Part shown: positions 54,232 to 64,000 of the stretch, piece by piece
Layout: each line of letters opens with the position of its first letter
How positions within the stretch are numbered: the first letter of the stretch is position 1
Assembly (NCBI GenBank): GCA_903876735.1
Contig: CAIRAW010000045.1
Coordinates: 1 to 64,000 of the forward strand
Direction: 5' to 3'
DNA from: an uncultured beta proteobacterium
GTDB taxonomy: Bacteria > Pseudomonadota > Gammaproteobacteria > Burkholderiales > Burkholderiaceae_C
Length of the DNA stretch: 64,000 nt
Translations under genes and position numbers: made by a program
The notes under the pieces: model-generated
Told to the model about the DNA's origin: nothing
The model's database searches: none
The model's input: only the letters and a program-made list of their open reading frames with translations

Positions 54232-54798
54232 ATGCTTTACCAAATCATTTCCCTCTTGCTCGATGTGGCCGCTGGCGTGCTCGGGGGCGCCTGTCTGCTG
54301 CGGCTGTACCTGCAATACCAGCGCATACCGCTGTCGGCACGCTCGGGCAATCCGCTCGGGCCCTTTATCTTTGCCCTGACCGATTGGCTGGTTCTGCCTT
54401 TGCGGCGGCTGGTGCCGGCTTGGGGGCGCTGGGATCTGGCCAGCCTGATCGGCGCTTATTTGCTGGTGCTGGCGCAGTATTTTCTGCTGTGGTTGCTGGC
54501 TGGCGCGCAGGGTGGCTTGTTCGCGGTGCCGGTGCTGGCGCTGTTTGGCCTGCTGCGCTTGCTGGTCTCGGGCCTGACCGGTCTGGTCATCGTCTACGCC
54601 GTTCTGTCCTGGTTTCAGACCCGCTCCGCGCTCACCGATGTGATCGAGCGGCTTTGCGCGCCAGCCCTGCGGCCGATCCGCCGTCTGCTGCCCCTGATGG
54701 GCGGCGTCGATCTGTCGCCGCTGGTGCTGCTGGTCTTGCTGCAGATTGCTTCGATCCTGCTCGGGCATCTGCAGGCAACCGTCCTGCAGATGCTCTGA
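54232..54798 (+). CDS. YggT-family membrane protein
   Basis: A 188-residue protein with four membrane spans in two YggT repeats (FALTDWLVLPLRRLVPAWG and VIERLCAPALRPIRRLLPL are matching loop motifs). The function is poorly known, linked in other bacteria to osmotic stress or division. It diverges from lysS and converges with accD. Confidence 0.9.
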   Translation: MLYQIISLLLDVAAGVLGGACLLRLYLQYQRIPLSARSGNPLGPFIFALTDWLVLPLRRLVPAWGRWDLASLIGAYLLVLAQYFLLWLLAGAQGGLFAVPVLALFGLLRLLVSGLTGLVIVYAVLSWFQTRSALTDVIERLCAPALRPIRRLLPLMGGVDLSPLVLLVLLQIASILLGHLQATVLQML

Positions 54799-54818
54799 AG
54801 CGCCGGCTCAGGCGCGGT

Positions 54819-55691
54819 TCAGATCACTGCATCGGCCGGTTGGCGCTGCAGTATGGCCAGGGTGCTGGCCACGGTCTTGCGCAATTCGCGGCGATCACAG
54901 ATCAGGTCGACCGCCCCTTTGGTTTGCAGGAACTCAGCGCGCTGAAAACCTTCCGGCAGGGTGACGCGCACGGTTGATTCGATGACGCGTGGCCCGGCAA
55001 AGCCGATCAAGGCCTTGGGTTCGGCAATGACGATGTCACCCAGGAACGCAAAGCCGGCACTGACGCCGCCCATGGTGGGGTCGGTCAGCACGCTGATGAA
55101 GGGCAGCCCCTTCTTGGCCAGCCGCGTCAGCGAGGCATTGGTCTTGGCCATTTGCATCAGGCTGAGCAAGCCTTCCTGCATGCGTGCGCCGCCGGTCGAC
55201 GTGAAACAGACAAACGGCACCTTCTGCTCGATGGCGGTGTGAACGCCGCGCACAAAGCGCTCGCCGACGACCGAGCCCATGCTGCCACCCATGAACTCGA
55301 ACTCGAAGCAGGCCGCGACCACGCCGATGCCGTGCACGGCGCCGCCCATCACCACGAGGGCGTCGGTTTCGCCGGTGTTTTCCAGGGCTTCCTTCAGGCG
55401 CTCCGGGTATTTGCGGCTGTCCTTGAACTTGAGGGCGTCGACCGGCAGCACTTCCTGGCCGATCTCGAAGCGGCCTTCGTTGTCCAGAAATACATTGAGC
55501 CGCGCGCGCGCGCCAATCCGGTGGTGGTGGCTGCAGGTCGGACAGACATTCTGGTTCTGCTCGAGATCGGCCTTGTAGAGCACGGACTCGCAACTCGGGC
55601 ATTTGATCCAAAGACCCTCAGGCACGCTGCGCCGGTCGGCCGGGTTGGTGTGCAGGATCTTCGGGGGTAGCAGTTTTTCAAGCCAGCTCAT
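54819..55691 (-). CDS. accD: acetyl-CoA carboxylase carboxyltransferase subunit beta
   Basis: A 290-residue protein with a four-Cys zinc finger ([10 protein letters not shown] and [13 protein letters not shown]) near residues 28-55 and the carboxyltransferase body with [19 protein letters not shown]. It moves carboxyl from biotin to acetyl-CoA in fatty acid synthesis. It follows trpA after 75 bases, a conserved betaproteobacterial order. RBS GGAGAC precedes the ATG. Confidence 0.97.
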   Translation of the reverse strand: MSWLEKLLPPKILHTNPADRRSVPEGLWIKCPSCESVLYKADLEQNQNVCPTCSHHHRIGARARLNVFLDNEGRFEIGQEVLPVDALKFKDSRKYPERLKEALENTGETDALVVMGGAVHGIGVVAACFEFEFMGGSMGSVVGERFVRGVHTAIEQKVPFVCFTSTGGARMQEGLLSLMQMAKTNASLTRLAKKGLPFISVLTDPTMGGVSAGFAFLGDIVIAEPKALIGFAGPRVIESTVRVTLPEGFQRAEFLQTKGAVDLICDRRELRKTVASTLAILQRQPADAVI

Positions 55692-55765
55692 GGTGTCTCC
55701 AGTATCGTTTGCGGACAGAACCGACTTGCTTCGCGCAGCCAGTTCTGTCTGACAAGGTTTCGGGA

Positions 55766-56587
55766 TTATGAATCCAATGCGGTCCGGATTTCGCGCAGGA
55801 AGTTTTGCGCGGTGGCCGCCACCTGGTCACGGGGTTGTTCGTCGATCAACTGGATGATCCGGCTACCGATCACCACCGCATCGGCAACCTCGCCGATGGC
55901 GCGCGCCGTGGCCGCGTCGCGGATGCCAAAACCGACGCCCACGGGCACGCTGACATGGCGGCGGATGCGCGGTAGCATGGCCTGCACCGCTGCGGTGTCG
56001 AGCGTGCCGGAACCGGTCACGCCCTTGAGCGAGACGTAGTAGACATAGCCGCTGGCCACGCGCGCCACCTGTTGCATGCGAGCGTCGGTGCTGGTGGGCG
56101 CCAGCAGGAAGATCAGGTCCAGCCCCTGCTGCTTGAGTTCAGCCGCAAAGGCTTCGCACTCTTCCGGTGGGTAATCGACGATCAGCACGCCATCAACGCC
56201 GGCGGTGGCCGCATCGGCGACAAAGGCGCTCTTGCCGTCGTGGCGGTCATGTTTCTGGTTGTAGCGCTCAACCGGATTCGCATAGCCCATCAGCACCACG
56301 GGCGTCGTGTTGTCCTGCTGGCGAAAGCTGCGCACCATGGCCAGCACCTGGACCAGGCCGATGCCTTGCGCCAGCGCTTTGTCGCCGGCTTTCTGGATCA
56401 CCGGGCCGTCGGCGCTGGGGTCGGAGAACGGGACGCCGAGCTCAATCACATCAGCGCCACCGGCGACCATGGCGTGCATCAGCTCGGGCGTGATGTCGGC
56501 GAACGGGAAGCCGGCCGTAACGTAGGGAATCAGGGCCTTGCGACCCTGCGTTTTGAGACCCTCAAAAGTGGCAGCGATGCGACTCAT
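55766..56587 (-). CDS. trpA: tryptophan synthase alpha subunit
   Basis: A 273-residue TIM barrel from the ATG at 56587, with GAGGGGA upstream. Catalytic Glu is in [20 protein letters not shown] near residue 50 and catalytic Asp in [15 protein letters not shown] near 130. Splits indoleglycerol phosphate to indole for TrpB. Overlaps trpB by four bases. Confidence 0.97.
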   Translation of the reverse strand: MSRIAATFEGLKTQGRKALIPYVTAGFPFADITPELMHAMVAGGADVIELGVPFSDPSADGPVIQKAGDKALAQGIGLVQVLAMVRSFRQQDNTTPVVLMGYANPVERYNQKHDRHDGKSAFVADAATAGVDGVLIVDYPPEECEAFAAELKQQGLDLIFLLAPTSTDARMQQVARVASGYVYYVSLKGVTGSGTLDTAAVQAMLPRIRRHVSVPVGVGFGIRDAATARAIGEVADAVVIGSRIIQLIDEQPRDQVAATAQNFLREIRTALDS

Positions 56588-57873
56588 TTGGGTCCCCTCA
56601 TTGGGCTTTCCATAACGCCACCTTTGACAGCTTGCCCGGTGCAACTCGGGCGGCAATAAAACTCGGCGTTGGAGAGGTCGGCGACGGTGCCGATGTCCTT
56701 GTCGCCACGGCCCGACAGGTTGACCAGGATCGATTGGTCGGTGCGCAGGGTCTTGGCCAGTTTCATGGCGTAGGCGACGGCGTGGCTTGATTCGAGGGCC
56801 GGAATGATGCCTTCGGTGCGGCACAGGTAGTGAAAAGCCTGCAGGGCTTCCTGGTCCGTGATGCCGACGTACTCGGCGCGGCCGATGTCCTTGAGGAAGG
56901 CGTGTTCCGGCCCGACGCCGGGGTAGTCCAGGCCGGCGCTGATGCTGTGCGTCTCAGTCACCTGGCCGTTGTCGTCCTGCAGCACATAGGTGCGGTTGCC
57001 GTGCAGCACGCCCGGGCTGCCGCGTTGCAGCGAGGCTGAGTGCTTGCCGCTGTCCATGCCTTCGCCGGCGGCCTCGACGCCGATCAGGCGCGTGTCCGCA
57101 TGGTCGATGTAGGGGTGGAAGATGCCCATCGCGTTGCTGCCGCCGCCGACGCAGGCGACCACGGCATCGGGCTGCGCGCCGTGACAGCCGGCAGCTTGCA
57201 GCATCTCGGGCATTTGCACCAGACACTCCTTGCCAATGACGCTCTGGAAGTCGCGCACCATCATCGGGTAGGGGTGCGGGCCGGCCACGGTGCCGATGAT
57301 GTAGAAGGTGTTGTCGACGTTGGCGACCCAGTCGCGCATGGCTTCGTTGAGCGCGTCTTTGAGCGTGCGGCTGCCGCTCTCCACCGGCACCACCGTGGCA
57401 CCGAGCAACTTCATGCGGTAGACATTGGGGCTTTGGCGCTTGACGTCTTCGCTGCCCATGTAGACCACGCATTCGAGACCGTAGCGCGCGCAGATGGTGG
57501 CGGTGGCCACGCCGTGCTGGCCGGCGCCGGTCTCTGCAATCACGCGCGGCTTGCCCATGCGTTTGGCCAGCATGGCCTGACCGATGGTGTTGTTGATCTT
57601 GTGCGCGCCGGTGTGGTTCAGGTCCTCGCGCTTGAGAAAAATCTGCGCGCCACCCTGTTCGCGGCTCATGCGCGCGGCGTGGTAGACCGGCGATGGGCGG
57701 CCCACGAAGTGCGCCAGCTCGTAGTTGAACTCGGCGACAAAAGCCGGGTCATGCTGGTAGCGCGCGTAGGCGTCCTTGAGTTCGCTGATGGCGAAGGTCA
57801 GTGTTTCGGAGACAAAGCTGCCGCCGTAGATGCCGAAGTGGCCGCTGGGGTCAGGTTGCTGGTAGCTATTCAT
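56584..57873 (-). CDS. trpB: tryptophan synthase beta subunit
   Basis: A 429-residue PLP enzyme. The PLP Lys is in [15 protein letters not shown] near residue 92 and the phosphate loop is GGGSNAMG near 240. It joins indole and serine to tryptophan. Overlaps trpF and trpA by four bases each. The chain is about 25 residues longer than usual at the C-terminus. Confidence 0.97.
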   Translation of the reverse strand: MNSYQQPDPSGHFGIYGGSFVSETLTFAISELKDAYARYQHDPAFVAEFNYELAHFVGRPSPVYHAARMSREQGGAQIFLKREDLNHTGAHKINNTIGQAMLAKRMGKPRVIAETGAGQHGVATATICARYGLECVVYMGSEDVKRQSPNVYRMKLLGATVVPVESGSRTLKDALNEAMRDWVANVDNTFYIIGTVAGPHPYPMMVRDFQSVIGKECLVQMPEMLQAAGCHGAQPDAVVACVGGGSNAMGIFHPYIDHADTRLIGVEAAGEGMDSGKHSASLQRGSPGVLHGNRTYVLQDDNGQVTETHSISAGLDYPGVGPEHAFLKDIGRAEYVGITDQEALQAFHYLCRTEGIIPALESSHAVAYAMKLAKTLRTDQSILVNLSGRGDKDIGTVADLSNAEFYCRPSCTGQAVKGGVMESPMRGPK

Positions 57874-58589
57874 GTTGGATCAGTTGGGCACTTGCCCGCA
57901 AGGCTTTTGAAATGCAGGTCGGCCGCACGCACGGCGGCGACAAACTGCCTGATTTTTTCGGGATCCTTGATGCCTTTGTTGCCGGCGCCGGACACTTCGA
58001 CTCCCGAGCTCACGTCGACGGCCAGGCTGTTAGCGCGTGGCCGGACCTGAGCGATGGCTTCGCCCACGTTTGCAGCGCTCAGCCCACCACTCAAGACGAG
58101 GTGAGCGTTGACGTTTGGAGGCAGCAGTGACCAATTGAATGCGTGCCCACCACCACCGTACCCGTCGACTTGCGCGTCGAGCAGGATGGCCTGGGCTTTT
58201 GAGTAATCGAGCGCGTATTTTACGAGATCGAAATTTTCCCCTGCGTCACCCAGTGGAATACGGGCCGCGCGCAGAAACGGTCGTGCGCCCTGGCGGGTTG
58301 CCAGCAGGCACTGCGCCGGCGTTTCGTCGCCATGAAACTGCAGGCAGGCTGCAGCAACAGCGTCGCAGGCTGCGTCGATGGTGGCGGGTTCTTCGTTGAC
58401 GAACAGCAGCACCGGCGTGACAAAGGGCGGCAGGCGGCGTGCCAACTCTGCGGCGCGCGCGATTCCGACATAACGTGGGCTTTTTGGGTACAGCACAAAG
58501 CCGATGGCATCGGCGCCAGCGGCGACGGCGGCGTCGACATCGGTCTCACGCGTCAGGCCACAGATTTTGATTCTGGTTCTCGTATTCAT
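57870..58589 (-). CDS. trpF: phosphoribosylanthranilate isomerase
   Basis: A 239-residue TIM barrel with the catalytic Cys in [15 protein letters not shown] near the start and the Asp in [18 protein letters not shown] near 140. [20 protein letters not shown] is the phosphate-binding end. It isomerises PRA to CdRP. Overlaps truA and trpB by four bases. Confidence 0.96.
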   Translation of the reverse strand: MNTRTRIKICGLTRETDVDAAVAAGADAIGFVLYPKSPRYVGIARAAELARRLPPFVTPVLLFVNEEPATIDAACDAVAAACLQFHGDETPAQCLLATRQGARPFLRAARIPLGDAGENFDLVKYALDYSKAQAILLDAQVDGYGGGGHAFNWSLLPPNVNAHLVLSGGLSAANVGEAIAQVRPRANSLAVDVSSGVEVSGAGNKGIKDPEKIRQFVAAVRAADLHFKSLAGKCPTDPT

Positions 58590-59368
58590 GGCAGTCCATC
58601 AAAGCCCGGTGTGCGTTCCGGCAAGCCCCAGTGCGGTGCGTAGCGCGGCCCGAGAAAATAGAGCCCATCGGGCGAAAAGGTCGGTGCCGCAGCGTCGCGG
58701 TCGCGCGCCAGCAGCACCTCGCGCATCCAGTCCGGGCTTTGCTTGCCGTGACCGATGGCAAGCAGGCAGCCCATGATGTTGCGGATCATGTGGTGCAGGA
58801 ATGCGTTGGCCTCGAACTCGAAGCGCCAGTAGCCGCCGCGCTGCGTAATGTCGATCCGTGTCAGGGTCTTGACCGGCGACAGTGCCTGGCAGGCCGAGGC
58901 GCGAAACGAGGTGAAGTCATGTTCGCCCAGCAGCAGTGCCGCTGCGGCGCGCATCGGCTCGATCTCCAGCGGGTAAAAGGTCCAGCCAACCCGGCCCGTG
59001 TCGACACTGGGGCGCACTGGCGCGGCCAGCAGGATGTAGGCATAACGGCGTGACTGGGCACTGGCCCGGCAATGGAATTCGCCTGGCACGGCTTGCGCCC
59101 ATTCCACGGCAATGTCGCGTGGCAAAAAGGAATTGGTGCCGCGTACCCAGGAGAACAGGGGGCGGTCGAGCGCGGTGTCGAAATGCACGACCTGCATCAG
59201 CGCGTGCACGCCGGCGTCAGTGCGACCGGCGCACAGGGTCGAGACCGATTGATTGCTGAACTTGCCCAGCGCCGCTTCGAGTTGGTCCTGAACGGTCTGC
59301 CTCGACAACTGGCTTTGCCAGCCCTGGTAGGCCTGGCCGTTGTAGCTGATCCCGAGTGCCAGCCTCAC
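58586..59368 (-). CDS. truA: tRNA pseudouridine(38-40) synthase
   Basis: A 260-residue protein with the catalytic Asp in CAGRTDAGVHALMQ near residue 52 and DFTSFRASAC near 150. Modifies the anticodon arm of several tRNAs. Seven bases after the fimV stop, in the conserved fimV-truA-trpF order. Confidence 0.96.
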   Translation of the reverse strand: MRLALGISYNGQAYQGWQSQLSRQTVQDQLEAALGKFSNQSVSTLCAGRTDAGVHALMQVVHFDTALDRPLFSWVRGTNSFLPRDIAVEWAQAVPGEFHCRASAQSRRYAYILLAAPVRPSVDTGRVGWTFYPLEIEPMRAAAALLLGEHDFTSFRASACQALSPVKTLTRIDITQRGGYWRFEFEANAFLHHMIRNIMGCLLAIGHGKQSPDWMREVLLARDRDAAAPTFSPDGLYFLGPRYAPHWGLPERTPGFDGLP

Positions 59369-59375
59369 GACGGGG

Positions 59376-61769
59376 TCATGCTGGGGGCAGCTTGGCCAGG
59401 GCTTGTTGCGCCTTGATCTTCATCTCGCCGGAGGCTTGTGCGATCACTTCTCCGATCAGCGCACGCGCGCCATCGGCATCGCCAATGGCCTGGAATTCTT
59501 CGGCCAGTTCCAGTTTGGTGGCCAGAGCCTCCTGCGTCGTGTCGGCTGCGAGGCTCGCACTTGGCGCTGGTGCGTCGAGGTCGAGCGACAACTTGCTCAG
59601 GTCAAATTCAAGCATGTCGAATTTGGGAGCATTTGGCGCGGCCGGTTGTGGCTTGGGCGCTGCCGCCTGGTCTGGCGCGCTGGGCATGTCGGGCAGGATG
59701 AAGTCGATGGAGTTATCGTCTGCGTCCGCGCCTTGGCTTGGCCGATTGAGGTCAAGGTCGAGTGCCGAAGGTACTGTATCAGGCAGACCGTCGCTCGTTT
59801 CCTCAACAGCGCCGGCCGCTGCTTCATCGACTGAAAAGTCGAGATCGAGATCGATGTCGACTCCACCGGCCGATGCACCAATCGGCGCCTGACTTGCAGC
59901 GCTGTCCGTGTTTCCCGGAGCGGCGCTGGTCGGCTCGAACGGTGTTGGCTCGGTCAACGTTTCATCGGTCTTGTTGGGTTGCCCACCGGGCCGGTACAAG
60001 GCATTGCCGGGGTCAATGCTCTGGCCGAGTTCGCGCATGCGCTCCCAGTCCGGTCCCGTTCCCTCACTTGCCGTGTAGGCGAGCTCAGCCGTTGACTGAA
60101 AGGACGCCAGGTCACGCCGTTTGGCGAACAATTCCATCAGTTTGTGGTGAATGGCCAGGCGAGCCGGGTTGCTGCGCAGTGCCTCCACGAGAATTTCTTC
60201 AGCCTGCCCGTCGCGACCATAGGCCAGGTAAACGTCTGCTTCGGCGACCGGGTCGACTTCAGCGGCGCCAAGTTGGCTCGATGAAAAGGGGACCGCAGAG
60301 CCGGTGCTGGCCTCGTCGCGAATGCTGCTGACGTCGCCGGTGACAGATTCGCTGGTATCGATGCTTTGTCCGCCGCTGGCATCAAAAAATGAATCGGATC
60401 GCAGACTGATACCGGGTGCCAGATTGTCGTCTTTACCGCTCTGCTTGCGCTGTCGCGCCCGGTAGAACCCAAGAAGGGCCAGCAGGGCAACGACTGCACC
60501 GGCACCCGCCGGAAGCATTGGGTTTTCCAGCAGATCGTCAAGCAGCCCCGGTTTGGCGACTGCTGCCGGCACTGCGGCTGGGCGATTGATGGCGGGCGCG
60601 GAAGCGGCGATGGGCGCTGATGCTGCGGCGGGGGCGGACGCTGCAGCCGGCGCGCCTGGGGCGCTGCTGGCCGACGCCGCGCCCAGTTTGCTCAGATCGC
60701 TGATGTTCTGTGACAGTTCTGCGGCCCGCCGGGCAGCCTCCTGGGCCGCGCGTTGTGTGGCCAACTGGTCTTCTGCCTGCTGTTTTTGAATAGCACCCTT
60801 GGACAGGGTCAGTTTGTCCAGCGCCGGGTTGGCCGTGCGCTGGTCTTCAAGCTTGGTCTCCACGCTGCCACTGGCGGTGCGTTCGGCGGCGGTCAGTGCT
60901 GCATTGGGTGCGCCAAGGGCAAGGCGGCGGCGGAACTCGTTGAAATCCTTGCTTTGTGCAAGAATGATTTGCGTCGCCTGCGCCACCGGTACGGCCTCAG
61001 CCTGTTCGGCCAATGGGATGGTCATGACCGAACCGGCTTTGATGCGGTTGACGTTGTCGCCGAGGAAAGCCATTGGATTGGCGCGCAGCAAAGCCACCAG
61101 CATTTGGTCCAGCGAGACACTCGCTGGCTTGATCGCGTTGGCGATCTTGCTCGCGGTATCGCCGGGTTTGACATTGATCTTGCCGTTTGCGCTGCCAGGC
61201 GTAGGTGCCGCAGCTACCCTCAGGGCGGGCTGGGGCGCAATTTTTTGGGGTTCGGTCGCACGCGGTGCGGTTGGCACGCTTGCTGATGGGGCTGGCCGGT
61301 CGGCGAGCCGCGGGGGCGTCAGTTGCGGCGGGGTCAGTGCTGGCTGCGCTGCGGGGCGCAGGTTCGGCGGGTCAAACAACAGCGTGTAGTCGCGAACAAT
61401 GCGACCACTGGCCCAACTGGCCTCGAGAATCACATCGACAAAGGGATCGTTGACCGTGCCGCCGCTAAGACGGATATAGGTTCGGCCGTCTGCGCGCTTG
61501 TGCAAGCTGGCTTGCAGGCTGGATATGGCAGCGCTGTAGTCGAGTCCGGCCGCCTTGAAACTGGCCGGTGAAGCAATAACGGCCTTCAGCGATGCCGCCT
61601 CTTCTGCGTTGATCTCGGGCACGTCCACTTCCGCGCGCAAGGGCTCGCCAAGCGCTGACAGGACCGTGACGCGGCCCAGTGAAAGCGCCATCGCATTCGG
61701 TTCCCAGAGAGCGAAAAGTGCTGCTGCCGCCAAGGCAGTTTGTTTCCAGCGATGTGATTTAACGATCAA
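59376..61769 (-). CDS. fimV: FimV/HubP-type polar hub protein
   Basis: A 797-residue protein. I choose the TTG at 61769 because GGAGT lies eight bases upstream and it gives a signal peptide ending near NAMA; a frame 20 codons longer has no ribosome site. The N-terminal FimV domain begins LSLGRVTVLSALGEPLRAEV. A LysM motif for peptidoglycan is at about residues 190-250. One membrane span lies near 413-430. The cytoplasmic part is acidic, with a TPR-like unit and a C-terminal FimV domain (KLELAEEFQAIGDADGARAL). FimV organises cell poles and type IV pili. Confidence 0.92.
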   Translation of the reverse strand: MIVKSHRWKQTALAAAALFALWEPNAMALSLGRVTVLSALGEPLRAEVDVPEINAEEAASLKAVIASPASFKAAGLDYSAAISSLQASLHKRADGRTYIRLSGGTVNDPFVDVILEASWASGRIVRDYTLLFDPPNLRPAAQPALTPPQLTPPRLADRPAPSASVPTAPRATEPQKIAPQPALRVAAAPTPGSANGKINVKPGDTASKIANAIKPASVSLDQMLVALLRANPMAFLGDNVNRIKAGSVMTIPLAEQAEAVPVAQATQIILAQSKDFNEFRRRLALGAPNAALTAAERTASGSVETKLEDQRTANPALDKLTLSKGAIQKQQAEDQLATQRAAQEAARRAAELSQNISDLSKLGAASASSAPGAPAAASAPAAASAPIAASAPAINRPAAVPAAVAKPGLLDDLLENPMLPAGAGAVVALLALLGFYRARQRKQSGKDDNLAPGISLRSDSFFDASGGQSIDTSESVTGDVSSIRDEASTGSAVPFSSSQLGAAEVDPVAEADVYLAYGRDGQAEEILVEALRSNPARLAIHHKLMELFAKRRDLASFQSTAELAYTASEGTGPDWERMRELGQSIDPGNALYRPGGQPNKTDETLTEPTPFEPTSAAPGNTDSAASQAPIGASAGGVDIDLDLDFSVDEAAAGAVEETSDGLPDTVPSALDLDLNRPSQGADADDNSIDFILPDMPSAPDQAAAPKPQPAAPNAPKFDMLEFDLSKLSLDLDAPAPSASLAADTTQEALATKLELAEEFQAIGDADGARALIGEVIAQASGEMKIKAQQALAKLPPA

Positions 61770-61988
61770 TTTGAGGACTCCGGGATTCTGGCGGCTGCAA
61801 AAAATAAGTCTCACAGGGCGAACTGGCACAGCGGTACTGGAAAATTGAAAAGCACCATAACACCAATGACGAGACCTGACAAGCCGACCCTTTACCTGGG
61901 TTCAATCGATGGTCGGTGCGGGCTGCATCGACCAAATCTTTGTTGTCAGGCGACAACGGCTTGCAGGTGCATTATCAGGCGGACTTGT
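61770..61988. other. 219-base gap between asd and fimV
   Basis: Non-coding as far as I can see. It must hold the fimV promoter and the end of the asd transcript, but I find no strong terminator hairpin and no clear -10/-35 pair. Confidence 0.4.
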
Positions 61989-63128
61989 TCAAGCTGCCAG
62001 CAACAGGCGCAACATGCGGCGCAGAGGTTCTGCTGCACCCCACAGAAGCTGGTCGCCGATGGTGAAGGCGCCGACGTATTCCGGACCCATGGCCAGTTTG
62101 CGCACACGACCCACCGGGATGCCGAGGGTTCCGGTGACGGTTACCGGTGTCAGGTCGCGCACGGTGGCCTCGCGGGTGTTGGGAACGACGCGGACCCATT
62201 CGTTGTCGGCGGCGATCATGGCTTCAATGTCGGCCGCCGGCACGTCCTTCTTGAGTTTGAAGGTCAGGGCCTGGCTGTGGCAACGCATGGCGCCAACGCG
62301 CACGCAGAAGCCGTCAACCGGTACCGCAGGTGTTCCAAATCCCGGTCCCTGGCCCAGGATCTTGTTGGTTTCAGCGCCACTTTTCCATTCCTCGCGACTG
62401 ATGCCCTGGCCCAGATCCTTGTCGATCCAGGGGATCAGGCTGCCGCCGAGTGGCACGCCGAAGTTGGCAGTTTCCGCACTGGTGAGGGATTGCTGCTTGG
62501 CCAGCACCTTGCGGTCGATTTCGAGGATCGCTGACTTGGGGTCATCGAGCAGAGTCTTCACTTCAGCGTTGAGCGTGCCAAACTGGGTCAGCAATTCGCG
62601 CATGTGCTGGGCACCGCCGCCCGAAGCCGCCTGGTAGGTCATGCTGGTCATCCACTCGACCAGACCGGCCTTGTACAGCGCGCCGACGCCCATCAGCATG
62701 CAACTGACCGTGCAGTTGCCGCCGATCCAGTTGTTGCCGCCCTTGCTCAGGGCGTTCTGGATCACCGGCAGGTTGACCGGGTCCAGGATGATGACAGCAT
62801 CGTCCTTCATGCGCAGCGTGGAGGCGGCGTCAATCCAGTGGCCGTTCCAGCCAGCAGCGCGCAACTTGGGGAAGACTTCGGTCGTGTAGTCGCCGCCCTG
62901 GGCGCTGATGATGATGTCGCACTTCTTCAGGGCCTCGATGTCGAAGGCATCCTTCAAAGTGGTTTCGTTTTTGGCTTGTGCCGGGGCCTTGCCACCGGCA
63001 TTGGAACTGGAAAAGAACACGGGTTCGATCAGATCGAAATCACGTTCGGCCTGCATGCGGTCCAGCAACACCGAACCCACCATGCCACGCCAGCCCACCA
63101 GACCGACCAGATTGCCAATTTTCTTCAT
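61989..63128 (-). CDS. asd: aspartate-semialdehyde dehydrogenase
   Basis: A 379-residue protein with the NADP loop [18 protein letters not shown] at the start, catalytic Cys in [14 protein letters not shown] near residue 137 and His near [13 protein letters not shown] at about 278. Makes aspartate semialdehyde for lysine, threonine, methionine and cell wall. Lies 56 bases after leuB. Confidence 0.97.
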   Translation of the reverse strand: MKKIGNLVGLVGWRGMVGSVLLDRMQAERDFDLIEPVFFSSSNAGGKAPAQAKNETTLKDAFDIEALKKCDIIISAQGGDYTTEVFPKLRAAGWNGHWIDAASTLRMKDDAVIILDPVNLPVIQNALSKGGNNWIGGNCTVSCMLMGVGALYKAGLVEWMTSMTYQAASGGGAQHMRELLTQFGTLNAEVKTLLDDPKSAILEIDRKVLAKQQSLTSAETANFGVPLGGSLIPWIDKDLGQGISREEWKSGAETNKILGQGPGFGTPAVPVDGFCVRVGAMRCHSQALTFKLKKDVPAADIEAMIAADNEWVRVVPNTREATVRDLTPVTVTGTLGIPVGRVRKLAMGPEYVGAFTIGDQLLWGAAEPLRRMLRLLLAA

Positions 63129-63150
63129 GTTGCGCTTTCAAAGAGTTGAA

Positions 63151-63174
63151 ATAAAGGAATAAAGGAATAAAGGA
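63151..63174. repeat. three tandem copies of an 8-base unit
   Basis: ATAAAGGA is repeated three times without change, followed by a partial copy, in the 56-base space between leuB and asd, about 22-45 bases upstream of the asd start. It is A+T-rich on a GC-rich background. Confidence 0.85.
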
Positions 63175-63184
63175 ATCAACAGGA

Positions 63185-64000
<816 letters not shown>

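Overview
The window reads as a chromosomal segment of a betaproteobacterium of the order Burkholderiales, most likely Comamonadaceae and close to Rhodoferax. The reasons are the high GC content, the housekeeping gene orders (leuB-asd-fimV-truA-trpF-trpB-trpA-accD, gatCAB divergent from mreBCD-mrdA, yqgE-ruvX-pyrR-pyrB-pyrX), and a complete porin-cytochrome locus of the kind used for extracellular electron transfer to or from iron. No insertion sequence, prophage or CRISPR array was seen.

Region 1 (1-10.9 kb, all minus strand) is an Mtr-type extracellular electron transfer locus. In transcription order it holds a small periplasmic monohaem cytochrome, a decahaem surface lipoprotein cytochrome (MtrC/OmcA type), a periplasmic decahaem MtrA/DmsE cytochrome, an MtrB/PioB outer-membrane barrel, a second decahaem surface lipoprotein with a collagen-like stalk, a ComEA-like helix-hairpin-helix protein, a second monohaem cytochrome, and the start of a NapC/CymA-type membrane cytochrome cut by the window edge. 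Together they can form a quinol-to-periplasm-to-surface wire. A perfect FNR/ANR-type box upstream of the first gene suggests anaerobic control.

Region 2 (11.1-36.3 kb) is core genome: an MCE-type lipid ABC transporter, an enoyl-CoA hydratase with a GMC oxidoreductase, a TSUP permease preceded by a possible small RNA, the cell-shape genes mreBCD and mrdA flanked by dispersed palindromic repeats, gatCAB, pyrE divergent from an exonuclease III gene, a large class III nucleotide cyclase/AAA/TPR signalling protein, a DUF3108 protein, an MBL hydrolase and a Wzy/PglL-like ligase.

Region 3 (36.2-41.8 kb) is accessory. It has small unknown proteins, a GFA protein, tRNA-Lys(CTT), and a lower-GC four-gene operon holding two BRCT-domain proteins, one of them a DEDDh exonuclease fusion, and two proteins I do not recognise. 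This is the least explained part of the window.

Region 4 (41.8-64 kb) is again core: guaC, a photolyase gene, yqgE-ruvX-pyrR-pyrB-pyrX (a dihydroorotase homologue lacking the metal-binding HxH), tRNA-Arg(CCT), a MoxR ATPase/VWA pair, a dihaem cytochrome c4 under a near-FNR box, lysS with an M48-like peptidase, a yggT gene, and the accD-trpABF-truA-fimV-asd-leuB run, ending in a truncated leuB.
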